In this document: one piece after another, positions 8,959-17,152 of the stretch | Position numbering within the stretch: position 1 is the stretch's first letter | Layout: each line of letters opens with the position of its first letter | Source of the DNA: Planctomycetes bacterium ADurb.Bin069 | GTDB lineage: Bacteria > Planctomycetota > UBA8108 > UBA8890 > UBA8898 | Direction: 5' to 3' | DNA length: 64,000 nt | Assembly (NCBI GenBank): GCA_002070955.1 | Contig: MWEK01000023.1 | Span: forward strand, 1 to 64,000 | The notes under the pieces: model-generated | Seen by the model: only the letters and a program-made list of their open reading frames with translations | Told to the model about the DNA's origin: nothing | Databases searched by the model: none | Made by a program: the position numbers and the translations under genes

Positions 8959-9136
8959 GGTATACTCCAGGGTGACGGGCTACTTCCGGCCCGTCAAGAA
9001 CTGGAACATCGGCAAACAGGAGGAGTTCCGCGACCGTGTGACCTATGCGGTCGCGACCGGGGAGCGCGTCCCGGCCGAGCCGCCCGCCCGCGCGGGGGCG
9101 TCTCGCAAGGGCGCGGATGCCTGTGCCTGTACCTAA
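8933..9136 (+). CDS. Small glycyl-radical subunit of class III RNR (split NrdD C-terminus)
   Basis: A 67-residue ORF whose first 38 residues match the extreme C-terminus of NrdD: a CGQQC cysteine pair (C4, C8), EVYSRVTGYFRPVKNWN with the radical glycine at Gly16, then GKQEEFRDRVTY. The ORF overlaps the end of nrdD by 26 bases in the +1 frame and the start of nrdG by 20 bases. In ordinary NrdD the second cysteine pair and RVxGY follow the first pair almost directly. Here the two are separated by linker sequence unlike the family, and the small ORF has its own RBS. The tail after residue 39 (Ala/Arg-rich, ending ACACT) is not conserved. It presumably docks onto NrdD and carries the radical, as GrcA does for pyruvate formate-lyase. 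A real gene disruption is the alternative. Confidence 0.85.
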   Translation: MKMCGQQCEVYSRVTGYFRPVKNWNIGKQEEFRDRVTYAVATGERVPAEPPARAGASRKGADACACT

Positions 9137-9848
9137 GACCACGCCCCGCACCAAGCTCGGCCTCGTTTTTCGAGGCTTTCTCCCGCAAAGCTTCTCGGAT
9201 TACCGGGGTCGGATCGCCGCCGTGCTCTTCACGGGCGGCTGCAATTTCCGCTGCCGTTTCTGCTACAACCGCGATCTGGTGCTCAGGCCCGAGACGCAGC
9301 CGCCGCTGGGGGCGGACGAGGTCCTCGAGCGGCTCGCGCCCCGCCGGGGCTTCCTGGATGCCGTCGTGATCTCAGGCGGCGAACCGACGCTGGAGCCCGG
9401 CCTCCTGCCGTTTCTCGCCGAGCTCAAGGCCCTCGGCTTCCTCGTGGGCCTGGACACGAACGGCTCGCGCCCCGAAGTCCTGCGCACGGTCATCGAGCGG
9501 CGCCTCGCCGACCGCCTCGCCATGGACTACAAGGCGCCGCTCGACAAGTATGAGGCGGTGACCGGCGCCGCGGGCATGGAAGAGCGCGTGGCCGAGAGCG
9601 TCGGCCTCGTCGCCCACGCCGGCATGGACTACGAGATCCGGGTGACGCTGCATCCGGCCCTCCACAGCCACGAGGATATCGCCGTCATGGCGGCCGAGCT
9701 GGCCGAGTGCGGCGTGCGCAGCGTGGCGCTCCAAACCTTCAAGCCTTGGAACGTGCTCGATCCGCGCCTGAACGCGGCGCCGGGCTACGGCGCCGCGGAG
9801 CTGCGCGCGTTCGCGGCCCTCTTCCCGGGGAGCGCGGCGGTACGGTGA
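9117..9848 (+). CDS. nrdG: Class III RNR activating enzyme, radical SAM
   Basis: A 243-residue radical SAM protein. CNFRCRFCYN supplies the [4Fe-4S] ligands Cys42, Cys46 and Cys49 (CxxxCxxC); SGGEPTLEP is the SAM-binding GGE region. It generates the glycyl radical on the reductase. Position between the small radical subunit and thyX, with overlaps on both sides, makes the substrate clear. ATG 9117 overlaps the preceding ORF by 20 bases; an in-frame upstream start at 9045 would add an Arg-rich stretch unlike the family. The NrdG subtype resembles PflA-like activases fused to CxxCxFCYN motifs in uncultured anaerobes. Confidence 0.93.
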   Translation: MPVPVPKTTPRTKLGLVFRGFLPQSFSDYRGRIAAVLFTGGCNFRCRFCYNRDLVLRPETQPPLGADEVLERLAPRRGFLDAVVISGGEPTLEPGLLPFLAELKALGFLVGLDTNGSRPEVLRTVIERRLADRLAMDYKAPLDKYEAVTGAAGMEERVAESVGLVAHAGMDYEIRVTLHPALHSHEDIAVMAAELAECGVRSVALQTFKPWNVLDPRLNAAPGYGAAELRAFAALFPGSAAVR

Positions 9849-10615
9849 CGCGCGCCCGCAAGACCTCGGCGCCGGTCGAGGCGCGCGTCACTCTGGTGGC
9901 GGTCACGCCGGACGGCGAGCGGCTCGTGGCCGCGGCCGCGCGGCTGTGTTACGCTTCCGATCCCACGGCGATTTCCCGGCGCGACCCCGAGGACAACGCG
10001 CGGCTCGTGCGAATGGTGGTCGCTCGGGGGCATCTTTCCACCATTGAACACGTGAGTTTCACGTTTCTCCTGGAGGGCGTCTCGCGCGCCATGACCCACC
10101 AGCTCGTCCGCCACCGGGTGGCGAGCTATTCGCAGCGCAGCCAGCGGTACGTGGCGGAGCATGACTTCGCCTACGTCATGCCGCCGCGCCTCCGGGGCAA
10201 GAAGGTCGCGACGACGGCGGGCGAAGTTGACGCGGAAGGTTATTTTCACGAGACCATGGTGTACCTTGCCGAACGCTACGCGGCCCTCTGCGAAGCCTTC
10301 GGCGGCTCGACGGAGGAAAGCCGCGAGGATGCCCGCTACGTCCTCCCGAACGCCTGCGAGACCAGGATCATCGTCACGATGAACGGCAGGGAGCTGCGGC
10401 ACTTCTTCGAGGAGCGGCTCTGCCTGCGGGCTCAGTGGGAAATCCGCGCCGTGGCGGAGCGGATGCGCGTCCTGGCCGCCGAGGCCTGCCCTTCCCTTTT
10501 CGCCGGCGCGGGGCCGAAATGCGTGCGCATGGGGCGCTGCCCTGAGGGCCCGCGGGGCTGCGGCGCGTTCGCGGCGGTGCGCGCGCGGTACCGAGGAGAG
10601 CAAGGGGATGATTGA
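9845..10615 (+). CDS. thyX: Flavin-dependent thymidylate synthase
   Basis: ThyX makes dTMP from dUMP with methylene-THF, NAD(P)H and FAD. This 256-residue protein has the diagnostic RHRxxSxxxxSxR motif as R89 H90 R91, S94, S99, R101, and a C-terminal NGRELRHFFEERLCLRAQWEIR helix region. The start is a GTG at 9845 that overlaps the nrdG stop (GTGA), indicating coupling. ThyX in place of ThyA fits an anaerobic or slow-growing lifestyle. The C-terminal 30 residues carry a Cys-rich tail (KCVRMGRCPEGPRGCG) not needed for the core fold. Confidence 0.97.
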   Translation: MTRARKTSAPVEARVTLVAVTPDGERLVAAAARLCYASDPTAISRRDPEDNARLVRMVVARGHLSTIEHVSFTFLLEGVSRAMTHQLVRHRVASYSQRSQRYVAEHDFAYVMPPRLRGKKVATTAGEVDAEGYFHETMVYLAERYAALCEAFGGSTEESREDARYVLPNACETRIIVTMNGRELRHFFEERLCLRAQWEIRAVAERMRVLAAEACPSLFAGAGPKCVRMGRCPEGPRGCGAFAAVRARYRGEQGDD

Positions 10616-11486
10616 TATCCTGCGGTCGCTCGCCGGGAGCGCCCCGGTCGTCGCCGATGGCGCCTGGGGCACCGAGCTCGTGCGGCGCGGCGCGACGGGA
10701 TCCTGTCCGGAGCGTTGGAACGTCGAGACCCCGGCGCTGGTCGCCGAGGTCGCCGCGGCGTACGTCGCGGCGGGGGCGCGCATCATTCTCACCAACTCCT
10801 TCGGCGGCAGCCCCTTCAAACTCGCGCCTCACGGCTTGGACGGGCGCACCGAGGAGCTGAACGAGCGCGCGGCGCGCATCTCCGTCGAGGCCGCCCGCGG
10901 CGAAGCGGCCGTCCTGGGGTCGGTGGGACCGACGGGGAAGTTCCTGGAGCCCTACGGCGACCTGACCGAGGAAGCCGTGGAAGCCGCGTTCCGCCGCCAG
11001 ATCAAGGGCCTGCTGGCCGGCGGCGCCGGCGGCGTCGTCGTGGAGACGATGAGCGACGTGCGCGAAGCGGCCTGCGCCCTCAGGGCCGCGCGGGCCGAGG
11101 GCGCCCGCCTCGTGGTGGCGAGCATGACCTTCGAGCGCAGGAAAGCCGGCATGGTCACGATGATGGGCGTCGCGCCGGCGCAGGCCGCCGCGGAGCTCGC
11201 GCCGCTCGGCCCGGATCTCATCGGCGCCAACTGCGGGGCGGGCGCCGAGGACATCGCCGCCGTCATGGAGGCGATGGCCGCGGCGACGGCGCTGCCCCTC
11301 TGGGCCAAGCCCAACGCGGGCAAACCCGTGCTGGTGGGCGGCGCGGCCGTGCACCCGGAAACCCCGGAGGAGTTCGCGGCCAAGATGCGCGCCGTCATCG
11401 ACGCCGGCGCCCGCGTCGTCGGAGGCTGCTGCGGGACGACGCCCGAGCACATCCGGCGGCTGTGCGCGGCGCAGGCGGCGCGTTGA
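10608..11486 (+). CDS. Homocysteine S-methyltransferase family protein
   Basis: A 292-residue zinc-dependent methyltransferase like the N-terminal homocysteine domain of MetH and like BHMT/MmuM. The three thiolate ligands are visible: GANCG (Cys209) and GGCCGTTP (Cys274, Cys275). VADGAWGTELVRRG at the N-terminus is the usual first strand of the barrel. It overlaps thyX by eight bases and closes the operon. Its methyl donor cannot be told from sequence; no folate- or cobalamin-binding domain is attached. Placing it after ThyX suggests recovery of one-carbon units or methionine, which is inference. Confidence 0.92.
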   Translation: MIDILRSLAGSAPVVADGAWGTELVRRGATGSCPERWNVETPALVAEVAAAYVAAGARIILTNSFGGSPFKLAPHGLDGRTEELNERAARISVEAARGEAAVLGSVGPTGKFLEPYGDLTEEAVEAAFRRQIKGLLAGGAGGVVVETMSDVREAACALRAARAEGARLVVASMTFERRKAGMVTMMGVAPAQAAAELAPLGPDLIGANCGAGAEDIAAVMEAMAAATALPLWAKPNAGKPVLVGGAAVHPETPEEFAAKMRAVIDAGARVVGGCCGTTPEHIRRLCAAQAAR

Positions 11487-11558
11487 CGGGCGCCCGTCCC
11501 GCGGGATGCCGCCGGGACAAGGTTTCCCGCCCCCGGCCGGCGGCCGCCGCCGCGCCGT

Positions 11559-13016
11559 TCACCGATCCCAGATCGCGACCTGGTTCTTGCCCGACTTCTT
11601 GGCCTTGTAGAGCGCCTTGTCCGCCCGGGCGAGGAACTCCTGCGTCGAGAGTCCGTGCTCGTACTCCGTGGCGCCGCAGGACACGGTGAGGCGGTGCCGT
11701 TCGTTCGGGCTGGTCAGGCTCGGGAACTCGTGCTGCGCGATGGATGCCAGGATCTCCTGGCCCTTCGCGCGGGCGCCCTTCAGGTCGGTGCCCGGCAGCA
11801 GGATCACGAACTCATCGCCGCCGTACCGACACACGCAGTCGGTCTGGCGCGTGCGGTTGAGGAAGATCGTGGCCAACTCCCTGAGGAGGACGTCGACCTG
11901 GAGGTGGCCCATGTCGTCGTTCATGCCCTTCAGGTTGTCCACATCGATGAAGAGCACGGCCACGGGGCGCACGAAGCGGTCGGCGCGGGCGATCTCCTTG
12001 CGGGCTTCGCTGAGGAGGTACTCGCGGTTGTAGAGCCCGGTCAAGGGGTCGGTCTGCGACCTGAGCTTGAGCCGCCTGTAGAGGCGGATGTTCTCCACGA
12101 GGAGCGCGATGATGTCCGCGACCGTGAGGAGCATGTCGTGGATGCCCACGCTGGTTCGGTGGTTCTCGGCGAAGAGCGCGCGGGCTTCCTCGGCGATCTT
12201 CACCTCCATGAGCCCGATGACGTCCTCGCGGCCGCGGAGCGGCAGGATGAAGCCGCCGCCCGACCACGGATCGACGGCCGATCCGCCGCGGCGGAACACG
12301 GTGGCGTACTTGGTGCCGCCGTCCAGCGCGAAGGTCAGGTTGGCGAGCTCGGCGCGCGTCGAGAAGCTCACGCACAGGTTTCCGTCCACCAGGTTGAGGA
12401 ACGTCACGTCCTCCAGGTCCAGGCCTTCCTGCCTGAGGATGCGGCCCGCCTCTTCGTAGAGGCGGAGTTCGTCGCCCACTTGGAGCAGTTCGCGCGTCAT
12501 CGAGGGGATGCGGCGGATCTTCTCGTGGAGTTCGTACACCCTGAGCGTGCACTTGAGCGCATCGAACAAGCGCCCGCGCTGGTCCTTGACCGGCGCGGCC
12601 GCGTTCGATCCGGATTCGAGCTTCTCCGGGTCCTCGGAGAGAACGAAGAGCCGCACCGAACCGCCGTGGATTTCCGCCTTCGCGCCGAACACCCGGACCG
12701 GGCGCAGGTCGCGCAGGCGCAGCGAAAGGGGGACGTCGAGCGTCGGCTCGGCCAACTGGAGTTTGAGAATATCCTCGGCGACGAAGATCTCCTCGAGGTA
12801 CGCGAGCCGGCCGGACTGGGGGGCGAGGAAGGAACGGACCAGCCCCGCGAAGGCGTTGTTGCCCGCGAGGATTTCCCCGCGCCCGCCCGCGAGGCACGCC
12901 GCGATGGGGCTCGCCCGCCCGACCAGCTCGAAAAACTCGCGGGGCGTGACCGCGGGGTCGCACCACACCGGCCGATCGTCGGTGAGCGTGGAATGTCCGG
13001 TATTGCTCGGACCCAT
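11559..13016 (-). CDS. Diguanylate cyclase (GGDEF) with N-terminal sensory region
   Basis: About 485 residues. The C-terminal GGDEF domain has an intact active site (RYGGDEF, residues 397-403) and a product-inhibition I-site RQTD exactly five residues upstream (390-393), so it should make cyclic di-GMP with feedback control. Residues 15-120 read as a PAS-like domain and 140-330 as a GAF-like domain (FRRGGSAVDPW, DVIGLMEVKI), joined to GGDEF by a helical linker; no membrane segment is seen. The start is taken at ATG 13016 with GGAGG about 13 bases upstream; a GTG at 13058 is the alternative. It is convergent with the nrd operon and has no partner EAL protein nearby. Confidence 0.93.
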   Translation of the reverse strand: MGPSNTGHSTLTDDRPVWCDPAVTPREFFELVGRASPIAACLAGGRGEILAGNNAFAGLVRSFLAPQSGRLAYLEEIFVAEDILKLQLAEPTLDVPLSLRLRDLRPVRVFGAKAEIHGGSVRLFVLSEDPEKLESGSNAAAPVKDQRGRLFDALKCTLRVYELHEKIRRIPSMTRELLQVGDELRLYEEAGRILRQEGLDLEDVTFLNLVDGNLCVSFSTRAELANLTFALDGGTKYATVFRRGGSAVDPWSGGGFILPLRGREDVIGLMEVKIAEEARALFAENHRTSVGIHDMLLTVADIIALLVENIRLYRRLKLRSQTDPLTGLYNREYLLSEARKEIARADRFVRPVAVLFIDVDNLKGMNDDMGHLQVDVLLRELATIFLNRTRQTDCVCRYGGDEFVILLPGTDLKGARAKGQEILASIAQHEFPSLTSPNERHRLTVSCGATEYEHGLSTQEFLARADKALYKAKKSGKNQVAIWDR

Positions 13017-13155
13017 CAATTTCGAAACGTCCCTCCGAAGCGCGCGCGATGTGCGCACTTTGCTCGAAGGAGTCTATCATCCCGGCATGACGGCGCCAGA
13101 CTATGAGAGGAAATTCCCCAAACAGGAACGTCGGGGCGGGCGCGCCGGCCGCCCC

Positions 13156-14385
13156 CTACAGTTTGTGGCCCATGCGAAGGCGCTTTGTGGCCAGGTAGTG
13201 CTCGTTTTCAGGCCGGGGCGCGGTTCTGAGCGGGATCTCCTCGACCACGCGGAGGCCGTAGCCGGTCAGGCCGGCGATCTTCCTCGGGTTGTTGGTGAGG
13301 ACCCTGATCGTGCGCAGGCCGAGGTCGTAGAGAATCTGAGCGCCGACCCCGTAGTGCCGGAGGTCGGCCGGAAAGCCGAGTTCCTCGTTCGCATCGACGG
13401 TGTCCAACCCCTGGTCCTGGAGCGCGTAGGCCTTGGCCTTGTTGATGAGGCCGATCCCGCGGCCTTCCTGCCGGATGTACAGGACGACTCCGAGCCCCTC
13501 GCGCTCGATGGCGCGCAGAGCGGCGTGAAGCTGCTCGCGGCAGTCGCAGCGGAGCGATCCGAGGGTGTCGCCGGTGAAGCACTCCGAGTGCACGCGCACC
13601 AGAACGGCCTGCGGTAAGCCGCCGGCGTTCCCGCGCACGCACTCCGGCGCGATGGCGCCCTTGACCACCGCGATGTGGGGCGCGGGATCGTACTTGCAGG
13701 AGTAGACATACTGGGTGAAATCGCCGAATTCGGTGGGGAGGTGGGAGCCGGACTCGAAGGCGATCAAGCGCTCCTTCGTGCGCCGGTAGCCGATCAGGTC
13801 GGCGACGCTGGCGATGGGAAGGCCGTGAGCGCGGGCGAATTCGGTCAGTTCGGCGAGGCGCGCCATCTCGCCGTCGGGCTTCATTATCTCGCAGATCGCG
13901 GCCAGGGGGCGCAGGCCCGCAATGCGCATGAGGTCGACGGCGCCCTCGGTGTGCCCCGCGCGCACCAGCACGCCCCCCTCCACGGCGCGCAGGGTCTGAA
14001 CGTGCCCGCACACGAAGTCCGCCGGGCTCGTCCGGGGATCTGCCGCCGCTCGGATCGTGGTCGCCCGGTCGCCGGCGGAGGTCCCGGTCGAGATGCCCAG
14101 CCGCACATCGATCGGCGTGTGCCACGCGGTTCCGAGCCTGTCGCGAGGCGTGCTCTCGAGGGGGCGCAGCCCGAGCCGGTCGATTTCGCCGCCCGCCATG
14201 GCCAGGCACAGGATCCCGCGGCCGTGAACGAGCATGAAATTGACCGTTTCGGGCGTGACGTGCTCGGCCGCGGCGACTAGGTCGCCCTCGTTTTCGCGGT
14301 TTTGATCGTCGACGAGCACTATTTGGCGGCCGCGCTTGAGGGCTTCGACGACTTCGGGAATCGGCGTGAATTCAGGTTCCTTCAT
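13156..14385 (-). CDS. ribBA: Bifunctional 3,4-dihydroxy-2-butanone-4-phosphate synthase / GTP cyclohydrolase II
   Basis: Catalyses the two entry steps of riboflavin synthesis. Residues 1-205 are the RibB half (VDDQNRENEGDL at 25-36, GHTEGAVDL at 144-152). Residues 206-409 are the RibA half with zinc ligands Cys269, Cys280 and Cys282 and the GTP-binding RQEGRGIGL (305-313). Both active sites look complete. The ATG at 14385 begins the conserved part; a longer start at 14457 adds an unconserved stretch. No other rib genes are adjacent and no FMN riboswitch is evident upstream, so regulation is unknown. FMN demand nearby (ThyX, ApbE, flavodoxin) fits but is generic. Confidence 0.95.
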   Translation of the reverse strand: MKEPEFTPIPEVVEALKRGRQIVLVDDQNRENEGDLVAAAEHVTPETVNFMLVHGRGILCLAMAGGEIDRLGLRPLESTPRDRLGTAWHTPIDVRLGISTGTSAGDRATTIRAAADPRTSPADFVCGHVQTLRAVEGGVLVRAGHTEGAVDLMRIAGLRPLAAICEIMKPDGEMARLAELTEFARAHGLPIASVADLIGYRRTKERLIAFESGSHLPTEFGDFTQYVYSCKYDPAPHIAVVKGAIAPECVRGNAGGLPQAVLVRVHSECFTGDTLGSLRCDCREQLHAALRAIEREGLGVVLYIRQEGRGIGLINKAKAYALQDQGLDTVDANEELGFPADLRHYGVGAQILYDLGLRTIRVLTNNPRKIAGLTGYGLRVVEEIPLRTAPRPENEHYLATKRLRMGHKL

Positions 14386-14474
14386 TTTCGATCGGGAGGG
14401 ATCGCCTCGTTGCCAACGAGAAGGCTCAAGTGTACGCGTTTGCAGGAATGACGGCAAGTCGGGGAGACTCGTTC

Positions 14475-14503
14475 TTGACAGCCTCTGCCCCAGTTCCTAA
14501 GAT
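14475..14503 (+). promoter_or_regulatory. sigma70 promoter for the HhH/Fe-S protein gene
   Basis: TTGACA (14475-14480), 17 bases, TAAGAT (14498-14503). A leader of roughly 130 bases follows before the TTG start at 14638. Confidence 0.7.
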
Positions 14504-14637
14504 AGAGTCCAAGCGGGAGTCCGTTGAAGCGCGTGAGTGGGGGAAAGTGCGGCGCTTTCGGGCGTGTCGAGAAAGAGGAAGAGACGGAAGTGCGCCTATA
14601 ACCAGCGATAATACAAGCACTTACACAGGGGGTCCGC

Positions 14638-15348
14638 TTGAGGGCCGCGGAGAAACGCAAAACGGTCAAGACCTTGGCGCGGCGCGCGCGAGCCGGGGCC
14701 GATCCTCCGGCGAGGGTGATCGACCTGATCCTATATCACTTGCTTCACCTGCACATGCCGAGCGCGGCGGCCGAGCGGAGTTACGCGCGGCTCAAGTGTA
14801 AGTACGTCGACTGGAACGAGTTACGGGTGAGCTCCGACCTGGAGATCCGGCGCTCCGTCGCGGTCGCCCCGGATGCCGGTGATCTCGTCCGCCGGATCAA
14901 GACGCTGCTCAACCGCATCCAGTCGGAGCGCAGCCAGCTTTCGCTGGAGTTCCTGAGCGATCTCAACAAGGGCGATGCCCGCCGGTACCTGCGCTCCCTC
15001 GGCCTGCTCAGCCCCGCCACGATCGACCTGGTGCTGCGCCAGAGGAAGCGCGATGATGTGGTCCCGATCGACGAGCACAGCGAGCGGGTCCTCGCGCGCA
15101 CGGGGCTGGTGCCGCGGCGCGTCTCGAAGACCGGCATCCAGAAGCTGCTCCGCCGCCTGGTGCCGGAGGACCGCGTGCTTCACTTCCACCGCGCGGTGCT
15201 GGATATCGCCCAGCGCCTTTGCGTTAGGGACGAGGAAGCGGTAAAGTGTCCTGCGTGCCCGCTGCGTGAGGTGTGTGCGTTTGGACGCTCGCGGTGTCGC
15301 GCGGCCCAGCGCAACGGCCGGCGCAGAGGCGTTGCCAAGCGGGCGTGA
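14638..15348 (+). CDS. HhH-GPD / endonuclease III-like Fe-S protein, catalytic lysine not evident
   Basis: A 236-residue protein starting at TTG 14638 with AGGGGG five bases upstream. The C-terminus has a [4Fe-4S] set C195-x8-C204-x2-C207-x5-C213, close to the Nth pattern (x6, x2, x5). PIDEHSERVLARTGLV (from residue 143) matches the VDTHVxRVxxRLGL block, keeping the catalytic Asp (Asp145). The helix-hairpin-helix turn (LRSLGLLSPATIDLVLRQ) lacks the LPGVGxKT consensus and the Schiff-base lysine. So it is probably a monofunctional glycosylase or a DNA-binding relative rather than a true endonuclease III. The Arg/Lys-rich ends suggest nucleic acid contact. It is followed by yebC after 77 bases. 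Confidence 0.8.
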   Translation: MRAAEKRKTVKTLARRARAGADPPARVIDLILYHLLHLHMPSAAAERSYARLKCKYVDWNELRVSSDLEIRRSVAVAPDAGDLVRRIKTLLNRIQSERSQLSLEFLSDLNKGDARRYLRSLGLLSPATIDLVLRQRKRDDVVPIDEHSERVLARTGLVPRRVSKTGIQKLLRRLVPEDRVLHFHRAVLDIAQRLCVRDEEAVKCPACPLREVCAFGRSRCRAAQRNGRRRGVAKRA

Positions 15349-15425
15349 GCCCGCGGCGGCGGACGCCTTGCGCGTGCGGCGAGATCCCCGCGCGGGGCAT
15401 GGAGCGGAACAGGAGGTTGAAGACG

Positions 15426-16178
15426 ATGTCAGGACACTCGCACTGGGCGACGATCCGCCGCAAGAAGGATGCGAAAGACGCCAAGAAGGGGAAGATCTTC
15501 TCCAAGCTCGCGAAGGCGATCTCGGTGGCCGCCCGGGGCGGAGGTGATCCGGGGAGCAACTACAAGCTGAAAACGGCGATCGACCAGGCGCGCAGCCAGG
15601 GACTGCCCAAGGACAACATCGAACGCGCGATCCGCAAGGGCACCGGCGAGGAAGGGGGCGCGAGCCTCGAGGAGGTGGTGTACGAGGGCGTCGGCCCCGA
15701 GAAGATCCAGGTCATGGTCGACTGTGTGACGGACAACCGCAACCGAACGACGACGGAGCTGCGCAAGCTCTTCGAGAAGCGGGGCGGACGGCTGGGGGAG
15801 CCCAACAGCGTCGCGTGGAACTTCGAGCGCAAGGGCCATCTCGTGGTTCCGGTGGAGGCGATAGCGTACGAGACGCTGTTCGATCTCGCGGTGGAGGCGG
15901 GCGCCGAGGACGTCGAGACGATCGGCGATCAGCAGGACATCCTCTGCGGCCCGGCCAACCTGGAGGTGGTGCGTAAGGCTCTCGCGGACCAGGGCCTCGC
16001 CATCACGGTATGCGAGCTTACGCGCGTCCCCAAGTCGACGGAAAAGATCGACGACAAGGCCAAGGCGGCGAAGATCGTCGAGTTCGTCAACGAGCTGCAA
16101 GACCACGACGATGTCAACGCCGTCAACGCCAATTTCGATATTCCGGACGACGTCCTCGCGGAGCTGAGCGAGACGTAG
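15426..16178 (+). CDS. yebC: YebC/PmpR-family regulator
   Basis: A 250-residue protein beginning with the family signature GHSHWATIRRKKDAKDAKKGK. Members bind DNA as transcriptional regulators and some act on ribosomes at proline-rich stretches. The internal blocks YEGVGPEKIQVMVDCVTDNRNRT and GEPNSVAWNFERKG are typical, and the length matches the family. The start at 15426 is fixed by the conserved N-terminus. In many bacteria yebC neighbours ruvC; here the upstream neighbour is instead a HhH repair-like protein. Confidence 0.97.
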   Translation: MSGHSHWATIRRKKDAKDAKKGKIFSKLAKAISVAARGGGDPGSNYKLKTAIDQARSQGLPKDNIERAIRKGTGEEGGASLEEVVYEGVGPEKIQVMVDCVTDNRNRTTTELRKLFEKRGGRLGEPNSVAWNFERKGHLVVPVEAIAYETLFDLAVEAGAEDVETIGDQQDILCGPANLEVVRKALADQGLAITVCELTRVPKSTEKIDDKAKAAKIVEFVNELQDHDDVNAVNANFDIPDDVLAELSET

Positions 16179-16189
16179 CTCGCCGGCTG

Positions 16190-16216
16190 AAAAAAAACCC
16201 GGGCGGGCGGCCCGGG
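16190..16216 (-). terminator. Rho-independent terminator of the DUF2203 gene
   Basis: On the minus strand a 7-base stem (GCC CGGG pairing, plus-strand 16198-16204 with 16210-16216, 5-base loop) is followed by eight T (16190-16197). It lies about 80 bases beyond the DUF2203 stop, and just after the convergent yebC stop. Confidence 0.85.
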
Positions 16217-16298
16217 GCGGGGAAACGGGTGGCGGTAGTCTCGCTTTCAACGGCGGCGAGTCGGTGCGGGGAGCTTCGCCGCCGCCGGTTCGGTCGTG

Positions 16299-16754
16299 TC
16301 AGACGCGCGGCGCGCTCTGGCGCCCGAATGCCGGCCTGTCCGCCAGGAAGTCGCTCCTGTCCGTGATTTTCACGCGGTCCAAGAAGGTTTCGTCCAGCTC
16401 GTGCCAGTGGGCGACGAAATCCTCGTCCGGGTGCCAGCACAAGAAGACCTTCCTGCCGTGGTACAGGCTGGGGAAGTTGATGATGCCGCGCTTGAATTCC
16501 TCGACGAAGCAGCCGAGGCTCTCGACTTCCTTGATGTAGTGGTTGATCTTGTCGATGAGCAGGTTGAGGTCTTGCTTGACCTCCTGCGCCTTCGGCTCGT
16601 CGACGGCGGCGGAACGCGGGGCCTTCTCGAGCGCCTCGAGCTCCGCGCGCTTGCCGATGATGAGGTTCCAGTGCTCCATGATGTCCCGCACGATGTGCCG
16701 CAGGAGCGGCAGCATGCGGTTCGTCTCGTCGAGGGAGAGCAGTCGCGCTTCCAT
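16299..16754 (-). CDS. DUF2203 family protein
   Basis: A 151-residue cytoplasmic protein of the DUF2203 family (function unknown). The family pattern is visible: an N-terminal LSLDETNRMLPLLRHIVRDI helix, a central helical hairpin, a short strand with VESLGCFVEEFKRGIINFPS, and the C-terminal signature VFLCWHPDEDFVAHWHELDETF. The ATG at 16754 has GGAGG six bases upstream, which decides the start over a GTG/ATG further up at 16838. It is divergent from bamA and ends at a strong terminator. Confidence 0.9.
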   Translation of the reverse strand: MEARLLSLDETNRMLPLLRHIVRDIMEHWNLIIGKRAELEALEKAPRSAAVDEPKAQEVKQDLNLLIDKINHYIKEVESLGCFVEEFKRGIINFPSLYHGRKVFLCWHPDEDFVAHWHELDETFLDRVKITDRSDFLADRPAFGRQSAPRV

Positions 16755-17152
16755 GTGGTCCTCCGCGGCCGCGCCGGCCGTGTCCGTCGCTGTCTGGAGA
16801 ACAGCAACCGGCGTGCCCGGTCCGAGCTGCATTTGCAACTCTTTGTCTTTTAATCGCTTGTGAGCCCGGATCGATCTCGAAGGGCCGCGGAGCGCGCGGC
16901 GCGAGCGTCAAGAACAAGGACAGTCGAACGAGTTTCCCGGAATCCGCCCGCCGCTCGGATCCGGCGGGCCGCCGCGGGGCGCGCGGGATTTTTTTCGGCG
17001 CCGGGGCGCAAGGTCGGTTTCACGACTACAGGTGCGGTGTCGATAATGATAGGATACTGTCGGAACTTGTCCGCCCCGATCGCCGGGCGCGGGCCGCACC
17101 GCCGTGTGGCCGCGCCGCCCGCACCGGCCGACGCGGCATGTAACGGCGCCAC
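16755..17152. other. Divergent intergenic region, DUF2203 / bamA
   Basis: About 400 bases without a gene. The part near bamA has AT-rich promoter-like sequence (GATAAT at 17043-17048, ATGATAGGATACT following), with no clear -35. I see no riboswitch or RNA gene. Confidence 0.6.

Noticed and set aside
14386..14637. FMN riboswitch upstream of ribBA
   Set aside because: The conserved RFN-element sequence blocks are not present on the minus strand.
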